Positions 1-10,129 are shown, numbered from the stretch's first letter. The stretch: 64,000 nucleotides of DNA from Vibrio sp. Of7-15 (GCF_022347565.1 NZ_JAKRGH010000014.1:1-64000); one strand, 5' to 3'. Notes: a model not told the origin generated them from the sequence alone. A program made the numbers and translations.

Positions 1-110
1 GCCAAATAACCGAGGTTATTTGTTTTGGTCACTCAGTTCATTGATAAATCTTTTTGACTATCTATTCACGAGTGCCCACACAGATTGCATGGTCAAATTT
101 TTAAAGAGCT
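1..110 (-). other. rRNA operon leader (16S gene lies off the left edge)
   Basis: Read on the minus strand this stretch has the layout of a gammaproteobacterial 16S precursor leader: a boxA-like antitermination motif (AGCTCTTTAA, 101-110), then a block close to the E. coli rrn leader (AATCTGTGTGGGCACTCG, about 69-86). Together with the two strong promoters just upstream, this places an rRNA operon running leftwards out of the window. No mature rRNA sequence is present here. Identification rests on recalled similarity to the E. coli rrn leader. Confidence 0.85.
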
Positions 111-157
111 AAGCTTCTTTTTTAAGCCTTTCGACTTAACTTTCGAAGTGGACGGTC

Positions 158-185
158 ATTTTAGCGATTTAAGTTAGCGTGTCAA
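158..185 (-). promoter_or_regulatory. rRNA operon promoter P2
   Basis: Minus-strand -35 TTGACA (180-185) and -10 TAAAAT (158-163) are separated by 16 bp and lie just upstream of the boxA leader. This matches the position of P2 in the tandem rrn promoter arrangement. Confidence 0.8.
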
Positions 186-273
186 ACACTTTTTCTAACT
201 AATTTCTTGTGACTCAGTCTTTACTGATTTGATGCAAACCCTTACAGGCTCTGCTCCGTTTCAGTGAGGACGC

Positions 274-301
274 ATTATAGAGACTTCGATCTCATTGGCA
301 A
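274..301 (-). promoter_or_regulatory. rRNA operon promoter P1
   Basis: Minus-strand -35 TTGCCA (296-301) and -10 TATAAT (274-279) with a 16-bp spacer. The -10 is followed by a GC-rich discriminator (GCGTCC), typical of stringently controlled rRNA promoters. The bases upstream (302-350) are A/T runs that could act as an UP element. P1 lies about 115 bp upstream of P2, the usual tandem spacing. Confidence 0.85.
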
Positions 302-434
302 GAGTAAATTGGTTTTTTTTCCATAAAAAAAGCCCAAAAGCTCACTAATTAGCCACAATAAACTTTATACCAGGAGACTCCCAAATTACCCACAAAGTTA
401 CCCACAAAAAGGAGGGATATTCAGATCTTCAGAC

Positions 435-1667
435 TTAACTATTACTGTCAAAGAAGTATGAGATACGCGCTCTTGGGTTTAAATACTCTCTAATATTATC
501 AGGGAGCTTATTAGGTAAGATTGCAGAAACAATCTTAAGCTCCTTTTCAGCCAAACCAACAATTGGGGCTTGTGTCCTTGGAACAGTGGGATCATACAAT
601 AAGACACTAGGGTATAAGATTTGCTCTGAATTAACCGATATCACTAGCCCAATAAGATCATTTGATAATTGAACAACCGTACCAGGAGGATAGACCCCCA
701 TGAACTTAACAAGTATGTTTAGATTTTCCTTACTATAAAGATGCTGATGATTTTTATAGAGATGAGATAGAGCGCTATAGGGAATTCTTTGCTCAGAGGG
801 AATGGCAGGATGACACAAATTATCATAGGCATTTGCTAAAGAGACGATTTGAGCATATACATCTATCTCCTCCCCTTTTAGACCTTTTGGGTAACCGCTA
901 CCATCATAGAGCTCATGATGCTGTTCAATGATAGCCTTTGCCGTATCTGGAAAACTGTCTAAGTGATCAATAAGCTGCAAGCCATATTCTGGATGTAGCT
1001 GAAAATAGTTTCGCTCTGGCTCTGTTAAAGGTGTTTTCTTTCTTACTATATTATCAGGGATTTTTACCTTACCCATATCATGAAATAATGCGCCAAAAGC
1101 CACTTCTTTTATTTGTTCTGCACTATAGCCCTTATTACGGCAAATCATCATAGATAAGACAGCAACATTAAGCGAGTGAAAATAAACATCTTCTAATTTT
1201 GCTTTGCCATTCATTAAATGCAAAGTCACACTATCGTCAGTTAAAAACTTATCGACGATGTCCTCTACCATTAAAGAGGCTTCATTAATGGCATCTACAG
1301 GACGATTACGAATTTTACTCATTACGGAACGCAACTGTGATAAAGAACGCTCAAACTCTTTTTCACATTTTAGTACTCGCCGCCGATACGCATTAAGCTT
1401 CTCAATTCTTTTTTCTTTCTCTTCCCATAGTTGTTGTTGCAATGCATTTAGTTCATTCGGAGCATCCTCTTCCTCTTTACTCTGATCTTGGGGAGGCAAT
1501 GGCTGAGTATCACTTTGACTTAAGTTAATATATACATGCTGAATACCAATATGCCTGATAATATCAATCTGCTCTTGGTCTTTTATTTTAAAGCTATTGA
1601 AGAGAAAAGGATGATCCTTCCACTTAACGGGTAAGCGGATATAAAGACCTGGCTGAATGCGATCCAC
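435..1667 (-). CDS. HD-GYP domain cyclic-di-GMP phosphodiesterase with N-terminal DUF3391
   Basis: A 410-residue cytoplasmic protein. Residues 1-50 look like the DUF3391 domain that often precedes HD-GYP domains, about 60-120 form a charged coiled-coil-like linker, and about 140-330 are the HD-GYP domain. The metal-binding HD is at 196-197 (FHDMGK), further histidines are at 164, 225, 250 and 251, and GYP is at 258-260 (DGSGYP). All catalytic motifs are present, so c-di-GMP hydrolysis is likely; that function is inferred from the family. The first standard in-frame start is the GTG at 1667, 17 nt from a strong Shine-Dalgarno (AAGGAGG, 1685-1691). An in-frame ATA at 1677-1679 has ideal 5-nt spacing and may be the real start. 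Monocistronic. Confidence 0.88.
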   Translation of the reverse strand: MDRIQPGLYIRLPVKWKDHPFLFNSFKIKDQEQIDIIRHIGIQHVYINLSQSDTQPLPPQDQSKEEEDAPNELNALQQQLWEEKEKRIEKLNAYRRRVLKCEKEFERSLSQLRSVMSKIRNRPVDAINEASLMVEDIVDKFLTDDSVTLHLMNGKAKLEDVYFHSLNVAVLSMMICRNKGYSAEQIKEVAFGALFHDMGKVKIPDNIVRKKTPLTEPERNYFQLHPEYGLQLIDHLDSFPDTAKAIIEQHHELYDGSGYPKGLKGEEIDVYAQIVSLANAYDNLCHPAIPSEQRIPYSALSHLYKNHQHLYSKENLNILVKFMGVYPPGTVVQLSNDLIGLVISVNSEQILYPSVLLYDPTVPRTQAPIVGLAEKELKIVSAILPNKLPDNIREYLNPRARISYFFDSNS

Positions 1668-1843
1668 CGTTATCTTTATGGCTGCCTCCTTGCTGACAAT
1701 TCACACCTAACTGTGTTTCATTGTAGCCCCTCTTATTTATAAGGTCAGGTTTTTGCCTTGGTTCTCACTTATTAAAAAAGGGACTTGCCGATCAAACAGA
1801 AAAACTAGTGGAAGAGCTTAAGAGAATAGATTCTGAACTTCAG

Positions 1844-1883
1844 AAACAACAAAGCCCCAACCGAAGTTGAGGCTTTGTTGTTT
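1844..1883 (-). terminator. tRNA-Leu transcription terminator
   Basis: An 18-bp stem with one G-U pair closes on a UUCG tetraloop, 4 nt downstream of the tRNA 3' end on the minus strand. The T-rich descending arm (TTGTTGTTT) provides the U-rich segment. The hairpin may also work in the plus direction. Confidence 0.75.
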
Positions 1884-1887
1884 AATT

Positions 1888-1972
1888 TGGTGCCCGAGGA
1901 CGGACTTGAACCGTCACTCCCGAAGGAAACGGATTTTGAATCCGTCGTGTATACCAATTTCACCACTCGGGC
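1888..1972 (-). tRNA. tRNA-Leu (anticodon CAA)
   Basis: Read on the minus strand, an 85-nt class II tRNA with encoded CCA. The acceptor stem GCCCGAG pairs with CTCGGGC, the anticodon loop is TTCAAAA (CAA, reads UUG), there is a long variable arm, and the T-loop is GTTCAAG. The long variable arm and the anticodon identify leucine. It stands alone with its own promoter and terminator. Confidence 0.95.
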
Positions 1973-2007
1973 TTACTTTTTGAGACATTGTCTTGGTAAG
2001 TGCAGCC

Positions 2008-2035
2008 ATTATACGTATGCAAAGCTCCTTCGCAA
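2008..2035 (-). promoter_or_regulatory. Promoter of tRNA-Leu
   Basis: Minus-strand -35 TTGCGA (2030-2035) and -10 TATAAT (2008-2013) with a 16-bp spacer. The predicted start is about 30 nt upstream of the tRNA 5' end. Its presence argues against the 69-codon plus-strand frame that covers the same DNA. Confidence 0.7.
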
Positions 2036-2176
2036 CAGTTAATTTCACTAACCTTGTCTATTTGCTGGTAATTTCACCATTAAGTTGTCTTTTTAGTCTT
2101 TCCAATACCGCAGAAGCCCTTTTTCCCATAAACAAAACTGATACACTCCCTCTATCTTGTTATTTGGATAGAACTT

Positions 2177-2671
2177 ATGACACCTCAATCTTCTACACAT
2201 AAAGATAAAACAATAAAATCAGCAGGCTTACTCCGTCGCTTTGGGGCTTGGCTGTACGACTTTCTAATTATTCTTGCTTTGGAAATGATGGCAGGTGGCG
2301 CGGTCGTTGCAACACTGGAAATGTTATATGGCTTCGGGGCTATCAATTACGGTGAATTCCAAGATGTTGGTGCGTTCTTAAATGGCCACGCTTTCTGGAG
2401 TATAGCTTACCCACTTTACCTTGTATTTGTAGCTGTTGCGTTCTTTTCATTCTTCTGGTGTAAAGGTGGGCAAACTCTTGGCATGAGAGCTTGGAAATTA
2501 CGCCTTCAAAACAAAAACGGCTCTAATATTTCCGTTGGTCAGTCTTTAGTTCGCTTGGCAACCGCATTATTTGGTTTTGGAAACTTGATGGTCATCTTCA
2601 ATTCCAAAAACACGGCCTTTCAAGATTATTGTGCTAAATGTGAAATGGTTGTTCTGGAAAAAGCCGCATAG
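2177..2671 (+). CDS. RDD family membrane protein
   Basis: A 164-residue integral membrane protein. The RDD-family signature is visible as an N-terminal Arg plus aromatic Asp near the first membrane segment (LLRRFGAWLYDFLIILAL, about 18-35), a second hydrophobic segment near 70-93, and the GGQTLGMRAWKLRL motif near 97-110. RDD proteins are small membrane proteins, a few with reported ion-transport roles. No specific function can be assigned here. It is followed by a bidirectional terminator shared with lptG and has no operon partners. Confidence 0.8.
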   Translation: MTPQSSTHKDKTIKSAGLLRRFGAWLYDFLIILALEMMAGGAVVATLEMLYGFGAINYGEFQDVGAFLNGHAFWSIAYPLYLVFVAVAFFSFFWCKGGQTLGMRAWKLRLQNKNGSNISVGQSLVRLATALFGFGNLMVIFNSKNTAFQDYCAKCEMVVLEKAA

Positions 2672-2690
2672 TACAAAAATCCAATAAAAA

Positions 2691-2716
2691 AGAGGACGCG
2701 GAGTCCTCTTCTTTTT
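2691..2716. terminator. Bidirectional terminator between the RDD gene and lptG
   Basis: The stem AGAGGAC/GTCCTCT is flanked by an A-run on the left and a T-run on the right, so it can terminate the converging RDD gene (plus) and lptFG (minus). Confidence 0.75.
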
Positions 2717-2723
2717 AAGCACT

Positions 2724-3797
2724 TTAAAGTTTTCGCCGTAACAACAGCAATGTAATAAAGAGGAAAACTAAACTAGGCCCAAGTGCACCAAAAGCAGGAT
2801 GCAGGTTATACACTAAGCTCATTGGCCCAAAAACTTCATTCGAAATGTAAAAAGTAAAGCCAGAGATGACACCCGATAATATTCTGGCCCCCATAGTAAC
2901 ACTACGGAGCGGACCAAAAACAAACGACAACGCTAACAACATCATGACGGCTATTGCTAACGGTTGAAACGCTTTACGCCAAAAAGCCAACTCATAACGA
3001 GCAGCATCTTGCTCTGATTCTTTTAAATAAGTGACATAATCATATAGGCCTGATAGCGGTAACTCTTCAGGTTTAACCGTTACTACCGCCAATTTATCGG
3101 GGGTCAACGTTGTCTTCCATGCCAACTGATTTAATGTTGTTTCCGAAATAGCGACTTTGTTTTCCATCTTAGTAAGGTGAACATCTTGCATGATCCAGCC
3201 TGCTTTAGAGTCAAAGTGAACTTCTTTCGCAAACATCACACTGTCTAAGCGGTCTTTATCATCGAAGCTCCAGATGTTGACTCCAAATAAAGCGTCTTGA
3301 TCATTCACTCGCGTAATGAAGATGAAATCATTGGCATCTTTTGCCCAAACTCCGGTCCGAACGGAAACAATGCTACCTCCTGATGTGGAAATGGCTCTAA
3401 GCTCTCGGGCCATTTTCTGGGCATCCGGCGCTCCCCACTGACCTAACGCCATGACCACCAACATCAATGGTACCGCTGTTTTTAAAACTGACACACCAAT
3501 ATCTAATTTGGAAAACCCTGCAGCTTGCATCACCACCAGCTCAGAGCTTGATGCGAGCATACCCAACCCAATCAATGCTCCTAATAATGCCGCCATCGGA
3601 AAAAACATTTCGATATCGCGAGGGACACTTAATAGCACATACAACAGTGCCTTCCACAAGTCGTAAGTTCCTTCGCCGACTTTACGAAGCTGCTCAACAT
3701 ATTTAATGATGCCAGACAGACCTACAAGCGTTGCTAAACATAAGCCAGAAGTTGCAATAATGGTTCGGCCAATGTACCAATCAAGAATTTTAAACAT
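2724..3797 (-). CDS. lptG: LPS export ABC transporter permease LptG
   Basis: A 357-residue inner-membrane permease of the LptB2FG complex, which extracts LPS from the inner membrane and feeds it to the LptC-LptA bridge. The usual LptF/G architecture is visible: hydrophobic segments near 10-35, 60-80 and 100-120, a periplasmic beta-jellyroll region (about 130-265), and three C-terminal membrane segments (about 270-355). The start is 2 bp after the lptF stop, so the pair is co-transcribed. The other Lpt genes of this window (lptCAB) lie about 30 kb away, as is normal for gammaproteobacteria. Confidence 0.95.
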   Translation of the reverse strand: MFKILDWYIGRTIIATSGLCLATLVGLSGIIKYVEQLRKVGEGTYDLWKALLYVLLSVPRDIEMFFPMAALLGALIGLGMLASSSELVVMQAAGFSKLDIGVSVLKTAVPLMLVVMALGQWGAPDAQKMARELRAISTSGGSIVSVRTGVWAKDANDFIFITRVNDQDALFGVNIWSFDDKDRLDSVMFAKEVHFDSKAGWIMQDVHLTKMENKVAISETTLNQLAWKTTLTPDKLAVVTVKPEELPLSGLYDYVTYLKESEQDAARYELAFWRKAFQPLAIAVMMLLALSFVFGPLRSVTMGARILSGVISGFTFYISNEVFGPMSLVYNLHPAFGALGPSLVFLFITLLLLRRKL

Positions 3798-3799
3798 GG

Positions 3800-4900
3800 T
3801 TAGCTTTTTCTCCGCATTTTGTCTTTCAAGCGTCGAACAGGAAGACTATCCATACCATTTAATAAAATACCGGCAATAAGAAGACCGACATTGATGACCC
3901 ACAACCCTAAATAAGGTGGCAAGCTACCATCTTCCACCGCAGACTTAGCCGCGCTGATCGATAAAAAATAACCTAAGTAAACCAGTACAGCCGGAGTGAG
4001 TTTTGCAAAGCGTCCCTGTCTTGGATTTACCGCAGACAACGGAATAACCACCATGGTTAATAGCGGGATACACAATACTAATGAAACTCGCCATTGAAAT
4101 TCAGCTTTGGCTTCTAAATTAGGATCTTTTAATAACTCAAGGGTTGGTACTGCATCCCAGTCACGGTGCTTCTCTCTGACTTCACGCTGACCAATTAACG
4201 CTTGGTAAGATTCAAAATCAGTGACCATATAATCTAAGCGAGTGGGAATTCCTTCATATCGAACTCCATCATTCAGCTTTAATACTTGACGGCCATCGCT
4301 GTATTCTTCAATCGTTCCCGTATCAGAGATAATCACACTTGGGCGTATCGAGTCTCTTGGTACTGGCTGTGCAACAAAAATACGTTCTAGTTGCTTACCA
4401 TCACCACTGATCCCATCGATAAACACAACCGCTTGGCCATTAGGCGCTCGCTGGAACTGACCTTTTTGTAGTAACTCTAACCCCACATCCGCTTCTACTT
4501 GTTCGAGCAGTTGGGTTTCTTTTTCTTTACTCCAAGGCGACAACCAAAAAGCATTAAAGGCGGCAACCACCCCTGTGATTAACGCTAAATACAAAGCAGC
4601 ACGTATCAGGAACTTATTTCCCATCCCGGTGGCGCTCATTACCGTGATTTCACTTTCAGCGTACAAACGACCAAAAGTCAGCAATATACCGATATATATA
4701 CTGAGTGGTAGCATCAATAATCCCATCGCAGGCATATTCAACGCCACTAAAGACGCAATCAGCTCACCAGGGATATCACCATCCGATGCATCCGCTAAAA
4801 CTCGGATGAATCTTTGACTAATAAATACTAAAAAAAGAACAAAAAAGACCGCAAATTGGCTCTTTATTGTCTCGCGGATCAAATATCTAACAATAATCAC
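3800..4900 (-). CDS. lptF: LPS export ABC transporter permease LptF
   Basis: A 366-residue partner permease of LptG. It begins IIVRYLIRE, as LptF proteins typically do, has N-terminal membrane segments near 15-35, 50-75 and 95-120, a periplasmic domain, and C-terminal membrane segments near 270-350. It starts with GTG preceded by a weak ribosome-binding site, consistent with low expression. It is divergent from pepA across a 189-bp promoter region. Confidence 0.95.
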   Translation of the reverse strand: MIIVRYLIRETIKSQFAVFFVLFLVFISQRFIRVLADASDGDIPGELIASLVALNMPAMGLLMLPLSIYIGILLTFGRLYAESEITVMSATGMGNKFLIRAALYLALITGVVAAFNAFWLSPWSKEKETQLLEQVEADVGLELLQKGQFQRAPNGQAVVFIDGISGDGKQLERIFVAQPVPRDSIRPSVIISDTGTIEEYSDGRQVLKLNDGVRYEGIPTRLDYMVTDFESYQALIGQREVREKHRDWDAVPTLELLKDPNLEAKAEFQWRVSLVLCIPLLTMVVIPLSAVNPRQGRFAKLTPAVLVYLGYFLSISAAKSAVEDGSLPPYLGLWVINVGLLIAGILLNGMDSLPVRRLKDKMRRKS

Positions 4901-5089
4901 GCTTATTCTACCTATACAAAACTTGTTTTTTTGCCGGAATCACTATAGTTTTTCGGTAAATCTATTATTTTTTGATCTTTGGCTAGTTGTTAGCCTGCAC
5001 TTTAACCTATACCGAACTGCTATTTCAGCAACTAAGTGCGGCATTATCTAACATTTAGTCTTATTTGTCTTTAGGATGTAGGAGTACGC

Positions 5090-6598
5090 ATGGAGTTCAG
5101 TGTAAAAAGTGGTAGTCCTGAGAAACAGCGCAGCGCATGTATCGTTGTGGGTGTTTTCGAGCCACGCCGTCTTTCTCCAATAGCAGAACAACTAGATAAA
5201 ATCAGTGATGGCTATATTAGTTCACTGTTACGCCGTGGTGATCTGGAAGGAAAACCGGGCCAAATGTTACTACTTCACCAAGTACCAAACGTGTTATCAG
5301 AACGCGTATTGTTAGTTGGCTGTGGTAAAGAGCGTGAACTAGGTGAACGTCAATACAAAGACATCATCAAAAAAACCATCAGTACATTGAACGAAACAGG
5401 TTCAATGGAAGCCGTGTGTTTCTTAACAGAGCTGCACGTGAAAGGCCGCGACACCTACTGGAAAGTTCGCCAAGCCGTCGAGTCCACTAAAGACAGCCTA
5501 TACACTTTTAATCAATTTAAGAGTAATAAGCCAGAGACTCGCCGTCCACTACGTAAACTAGTATTTAATGTACCAACGCGTCGTGAACTGAACTTAGGTG
5601 AGCGTGCAATCAGCCACGGTTTAGCCATTGCTTCAGGTGTTAAAGCCTCTAAAGATCTGGGTAACATGCCACCAAACGTAGCCAACCCAGCTTACCTTGC
5701 TTCTCAAGCTCGTCGCCTAGCGGATGATTTTGAAACTGTAACGACCAAAATTATCGGTGAAGAAGAAATGCGTAAACTAGGCATGACTTCTTACCTTGCG
5801 GTTGGCCAAGGCTCGCACAACGAATCCATGATGTCTGTTATGGAATACAAAGGCCACCCGGATCCAGAAGCGAAACCAATCGTACTGGTTGGTAAAGGCT
5901 TAACCTTCGATTCAGGCGGTATTTCTATTAAGCCATCTGAAGCGATGGATGAAATGAAGTACGACATGTGTGGTGCCGCTTCCGTATTTGGTGTGATGAA
6001 GTCGCTTGCGAAACTGAACCTACCAATTAACGTCGTTGCCGTACTTGCTGGTTGTGAAAACATGCCCGGCAGCAACGCCTACCGCCCGGGCGACATCTTA
6101 ACCACCATGTCAGGTCAAACCGTCGAAGTATTAAATACTGATGCCGAAGGCCGTTTAGTTCTTTGTGATGCTCTGACGTACGTTGAACGTTACGAACCAG
6201 AGTGTGTGGTTGACGTTGCAACACTGACTGGCGCATGTGTTATGGCATTAGGTCATCACATCAGTGGCCTATTGGCGAACCACAACCCACTGGCGCACGA
6301 GCTGATCAACGCTTCAGAGCAAGCGGGTGATCGTGCGTGGCGCTTGCCAATGACCGACGAATACCAAGAGCAACTAGCAAGTCCATTTGCAGACATGACA
6401 AACCTTGGTGGTCGTGCAGCAGGTACTATTACGGCGGGTTGTTTCTTATCTCGCTTTACGAAGAAGTATAACTGGGCCCACATTGATGTGGCAGGTACAG
6501 CATGGAAATCAGGCAAAGACAAAGGCTCTACAGGCCGCCCTGTCTCAATGCTTGTCCAATTCTTGCTTAATCGTGCAGGCCTTGAAAACGAAGAATAA
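5090..6598 (+). CDS. pepA: Leucyl aminopeptidase PepA (cytosol aminopeptidase, M17)
   Basis: A 502-residue M17 aminopeptidase, a hexameric two-metal enzyme. The C-terminal catalytic domain shows [11 protein letters not shown], the [11 protein letters not shown] segment and the family signature [10 protein letters not shown] (about residue 345-354). In E. coli PepA also binds DNA, in Xer recombination and carAB regulation; this second role is only inferred here. The ATG is preceded by GTAGGAG. A terminator follows and the holC-valS genes come next on the same strand, as in E. coli. Confidence 0.97.
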   Translation: MEFSVKSGSPEKQRSACIVVGVFEPRRLSPIAEQLDKISDGYISSLLRRGDLEGKPGQMLLLHQVPNVLSERVLLVGCGKERELGERQYKDIIKKTISTLNETGSMEAVCFLTELHVKGRDTYWKVRQAVESTKDSLYTFNQFKSNKPETRRPLRKLVFNVPTRRELNLGERAISHGLAIASGVKASKDLGNMPPNVANPAYLASQARRLADDFETVTTKIIGEEEMRKLGMTSYLAVGQGSHNESMMSVMEYKGHPDPEAKPIVLVGKGLTFDSGGISIKPSEAMDEMKYDMCGAASVFGVMKSLAKLNLPINVVAVLAGCENMPGSNAYRPGDILTTMSGQTVEVLNTDAEGRLVLCDALTYVERYEPECVVDVATLTGACVMALGHHISGLLANHNPLAHELINASEQAGDRAWRLPMTDEYQEQLASPFADMTNLGGRAAGTITAGCFLSRFTKKYNWAHIDVAGTAWKSGKDKGSTGRPVSMLVQFLLNRAGLENEE

Positions 6599-6614
6599 AA
6601 TAGTTTTCACACTA

Positions 6615-6639
6615 AAGGGGCCGCAAGGCCCCTTTTTAT
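6615..6639 (+). terminator. Terminator after pepA
   Basis: The stem AGGGGCC/GGCCCCT has a GCAA tetraloop followed by TTTTATT, a textbook intrinsic terminator 16 bp after the pepA stop. Confidence 0.9.
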
Positions 6640-6697
6640 TATGATTGAATTATTCCATATTCAGTTATAAACCATCATCAAGAATAAAGAGTGATCA

Positions 6698-7150
6698 ATG
6701 AGCCACGGAATGTTTTACCTCATCGAACCAGAAACGGCTGAAGATTCTGAAGCAGGGCTATTGGCATTTGTTAATAAGCTCACAGTGACTCATTATTCAC
6801 AAGGACAACGGATTTACCTACTTGCCAAAAGCCGCCGTCAAGCCGAGCTGCTTGATGAACTGCTATGGCAACAAGAACCTAGCAATTTTATCCCTCATAA
6901 TTTAGTGGGAGAAGGGCCTCGTGGCGGAGCGCCTGTTGAAATTGGTTGGCCCGGCTTACGCCACAGTGGCCACAGAAGTGTACTGATTAATTTGGCTCAA
7001 GATGCAGCAAATTTTGCGGTAACCTTTGCCCTAGTGGTAGACTTCGTTCCTTGCGATGAAAAATCGAAACAGCAAGCTCGCGAAAGGTATAAAATATATC
7101 GACAAGCAGGCATTCAGTTGCAAACCCTTGCTATCAATCAAACACAATAA
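6698..7150 (+). CDS. holC: DNA polymerase III subunit chi
   Basis: A 150-residue protein with the HolC features: N-terminal FYLI followed by a helix, the QGQRIYLLAKSRRQAELLDELLW segment (about 36-58) and FIPHNLVGEG (about 63-72). Chi joins the clamp loader to single-strand-binding protein during replication. Length is near the E. coli subunit (147 residues). It sits between pepA and valS, its conserved place. The start is supported by GAGTG about 5 nt upstream. Confidence 0.93.
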   Translation: MSHGMFYLIEPETAEDSEAGLLAFVNKLTVTHYSQGQRIYLLAKSRRQAELLDELLWQQEPSNFIPHNLVGEGPRGGAPVEIGWPGLRHSGHRSVLINLAQDAANFAVTFALVVDFVPCDEKSKQQARERYKIYRQAGIQLQTLAINQTQ

Positions 7151-7157
7151 ATTTGAC

Positions 7158-7213
7158 GCCAATAGCCATAATTAACGGCTTATCACATTAAACTGTTAAT
7201 TATGGTGCTTGGC
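7158..7213. repeat. Interrupted inverted repeat between holC and valS
   Basis: The arms 7158-7176 and 7195-7213 pair over an 11-bp inner stem (CCATAATTAAC with its complement) and a 5-bp outer stem (GCCAA/TTGGC), with a 3-nt internal mismatch and an 18-nt loop. It ends 40 bp before the valS ATG. There is no U-tract, so it is more likely an mRNA leader structure or operator than a terminator. Confidence 0.55.
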
Positions 7214-7253
7214 ATCATTCCACTATTCACAGACAGTATCCATTAAGAGCGCT

Positions 7254-10109
7254 ATGGAAAAGACATACAACCCACAATCAATTGAGCAAGCGCTATATCA
7301 GCGCTGGGAAGAGGCTGGCTACTTTAAGCCTCACGGTGACACATCAAAAGATGCATACAGCATTATGATCCCACCACCAAACGTCACAGGTAGCCTACAC
7401 ATGGGCCACGCATTCCAAGATACCATTATGGATACTTTGGTCCGCTGTGAGCGTATGAAAGGTAAAAACACCTTATGGCAAGTCGGTACCGACCACGCAG
7501 GTATCGCCACCCAAATGGTTGTGGAGCGTAAAATCGCAGCTGAAGAAGGCAAAACAAAGCACGATTACGGCCGTGATGCTTTCATCGACAAAATCTGGGA
7601 ATGGAAAGGCGAGTCTGGTGGCACCATCACTAAGCAGCTTCGTCGTTTAGGTGCATCTGTTGACTGGGATCGTGAGCGATTCACTATGGATGATGGCCTA
7701 TCTGCAGCAACTCAAGAAGTTTTTGTTCGCCTGTACGAAGAAGATCTTATCTACCGTGGTAAGCGCCTTGTTAACTGGGATCCAAAGCTGCACACCGCAA
7801 TTTCTGATCTTGAAGTCGAAAACAAAGACAAAAAAGGCCACATGTGGCACTTCCGCTACCCGTTAGCAGACGGCGTAAAAACAGCAGAAGGTAAAGACTA
7901 CATTGTAGTAGCAACCACTCGTCCAGAAACCATGCTGGGTGATACAGGTGTTGCTGTGAACCCAGAAGATCCACGCTATAAAGATCTAATTGGTAAAAAC
8001 ATCCTGCTTCCGGTTGTGAACCGTCTAATTCCAATCGTAGGCGATGAACACGCCGACATGGAAAAAGGCACAGGTTGTGTGAAAATCACACCAGCTCATG
8101 ACTTTAACGACTACGAAGTTGGTAAGCGCCATAGTCTACCAATGATCAACATCCTAACCTTCAATGGCGATGTTCGTGACAATGCTGAAGTATTCACAAC
8201 TAATGGTGAAGCAAGCGATGTTTACAGCACAGAACTTCCAGCCAAATATCATGGCATGGAGCGTTTTGCAGCGCGTAAAGCCATTGTTGCGGAATTTGAA
8301 GAATTAGGCCTGCTTGATGAAATTAAAGATCACGACCTAACTGTACCTTACGGCGACCGTGGTGGCGTGGTTATTGAACCAATGCTAACTGACCAGTGGT
8401 ACGTACGTACTGCACCTCTTGCTGAGCCTGCGGTAAAAGCAGTAGAAGACGGCGAGATTCAATTCGTTCCTAAGCAATACGAAAACATGTACTTCGCGTG
8501 GATGCGTGACGTGCAAGATTGGTGTATTTCACGCCAGCTATGGTGGGGTCACCGCATTCCTGCATGGTACGACAACGACGGTAAAGTCTATGTTGGCCGT
8601 ACTGAAGAAGAAGTTCGCGAAAAGAACAACCTAGCACCTGTTGTTGTACTGCGCCAAGACGATGATGTACTGGATACCTGGTTCTCTTCTGCACTATGGA
8701 CATTCGGTACTCAAGGCTGGCCAGAAAACACAGATGATCTGAAAACATTCCACCCATCAGATGTCTTGGTATCAGGCTTTGATATCATTTTCTTCTGGGT
8801 TGCACGTATGATCATGATGACCATGCACTTTGTTAAAGATGAAAACGGCAAAGCTCAGGTTCCATTCAAGACCGTATACATGACAGGCCTTATCCGTGAT
8901 GAAAATGGCGATAAGATGTCTAAGTCAAAAGGTAACGTACTTGACCCTATCGACATGATCGATGGTATTGACCTTGAATCTCTCGTTGAAAAACGCTGTG
9001 GCAACATGATGCAGCCTCAACTAGCCAAGAAAATCGAGAAAAATACCCGTAAGACATTCGAAAACGGCATCGAACCATATGGTACTGACGCTCTACGTTT
9101 CACTCTTGCTGCAATGGCTTCAACAGGTCGTGACATCAACTGGGACATGAAACGTCTAGAAGGTTACCGCAACTTCTGTAACAAGCTGTGGAATGCAAGC
9201 CGCTACGTTCTAATGAACACAGAAGATCAAGACTGTGGCATGAACGGCGGTGAGATGGAGCTGTCTCTGGCTGATCAGTGGATCCAATCTCAGTTTGAAC
9301 TAGCAGCAAAAGAGTTTAACACTCATATCGAAAACTATCGTTTAGATATGGCTGCTAACGTTCTTTATGAATTCATCTGGAACCAATTCTGTGACTGGTA
9401 CCTAGAGCTCACCAAGCCGGTACTGTGGAAAGGATCTGAAGCACAACAACGTGCGACTCGTCATACTCTGATTACGGTTTTAGAGAAAACATTGCGCCTA
9501 GCTCACCCAGTGATCCCATACATCACTGAATCTATCTGGCAAAGCGTGAAACCACTGGTTGCAGGCGTTGACGGTGAAACTATCATGACTCAGGCACTGC
9601 CTCAGTTTGATGAAGCGAACCTAAACGAAAAAGCGGTTGCTGATATTGAATGGGTGAAAGCCTTCATTACTAGTATTCGTAACCTACGCGCTGAATACGA
9701 CATCGCACCAAGCAAAGGCTTAGATGTGATGCTAAAAGTCGCTGACGAACAAGATGCAACTCGTGTGAAAGAAAATGAGATTGTTCTAAGTTCTTTAGCG
9801 AAACTAGACAGCATCAAGGTACTGGCAGACGAAGAAACACCTGCGTGTGCAACCGCACTTGTTGGTAAGTCTGAGCTGATGATCCCTATGGCGGGTCTTA
9901 TCAATAAAGACGCAGAGCTGGCTCGTCTGGATAAAGAAGTAACACGTATTCAAGGTGAAATTAAACGCATCGAAGGCAAACTAAACAACCAAGGTTTTGT
10001 TGCGAAAGCACCTGAAGCCGTTGTTGCTAAAGAGCGTGAAAAACTAGATGACTACAAAGAAACGTTAGTTAAGCTAGAAGAGCAAAAAGTCACCATTGCT
10101 GCACTATAA
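7254..10109 (+). CDS. valS: Valyl-tRNA synthetase
   Basis: A class Ia aminoacyl-tRNA synthetase charging tRNA-Val, with an editing domain. The HIGH-type motif is [14 protein letters not shown] (about residue 40-53) and KMSKSKGN lies near residue 555. The C-terminal coiled coil ([21 protein letters not shown] onwards) is present. The ATG at 7254 gives 951 residues, the E. coli length, and is preceded by AAGAG; an upstream in-frame TTG at 7209 would add 15 residues and is less likely. Flanked by a leader inverted repeat and a downstream terminator. Confidence 0.97.
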   Translation: MEKTYNPQSIEQALYQRWEEAGYFKPHGDTSKDAYSIMIPPPNVTGSLHMGHAFQDTIMDTLVRCERMKGKNTLWQVGTDHAGIATQMVVERKIAAEEGKTKHDYGRDAFIDKIWEWKGESGGTITKQLRRLGASVDWDRERFTMDDGLSAATQEVFVRLYEEDLIYRGKRLVNWDPKLHTAISDLEVENKDKKGHMWHFRYPLADGVKTAEGKDYIVVATTRPETMLGDTGVAVNPEDPRYKDLIGKNILLPVVNRLIPIVGDEHADMEKGTGCVKITPAHDFNDYEVGKRHSLPMINILTFNGDVRDNAEVFTTNGEASDVYSTELPAKYHGMERFAARKAIVAEFEELGLLDEIKDHDLTVPYGDRGGVVIEPMLTDQWYVRTAPLAEPAVKAVEDGEIQFVPKQYENMYFAWMRDVQDWCISRQLWWGHRIPAWYDNDGKVYVGRTEEEVREKNNLAPVVVLRQDDDVLDTWFSSALWTFGTQGWPENTDDLKTFHPSDVLVSGFDIIFFWVARMIMMTMHFVKDENGKAQVPFKTVYMTGLIRDENGDKMSKSKGNVLDPIDMIDGIDLESLVEKRCGNMMQPQLAKKIEKNTRKTFENGIEPYGTDALRFTLAAMASTGRDINWDMKRLEGYRNFCNKLWNASRYVLMNTEDQDCGMNGGEMELSLADQWIQSQFELAAKEFNTHIENYRLDMAANVLYEFIWNQFCDWYLELTKPVLWKGSEAQQRATRHTLITVLEKTLRLAHPVIPYITESIWQSVKPLVAGVDGETIMTQALPQFDEANLNEKAVADIEWVKAFITSIRNLRAEYDIAPSKGLDVMLKVADEQDATRVKENEIVLSSLAKLDSIKVLADEETPACATALVGKSELMIPMAGLINKDAELARLDKEVTRIQGEIKRIEGKLNNQGFVAKAPEAVVAKEREKLDDYKETLVKLEEQKVTIAAL

Positions 10110-10129
10110 GACACACAGCGAAACATAAA

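Noticed and set aside
1993-2202. 69-codon plus-strand frame before the RDD gene
   Set aside because: It overlaps the tRNA-Leu promoter and the start of the RDD gene, and lacks a ribosome-binding site.
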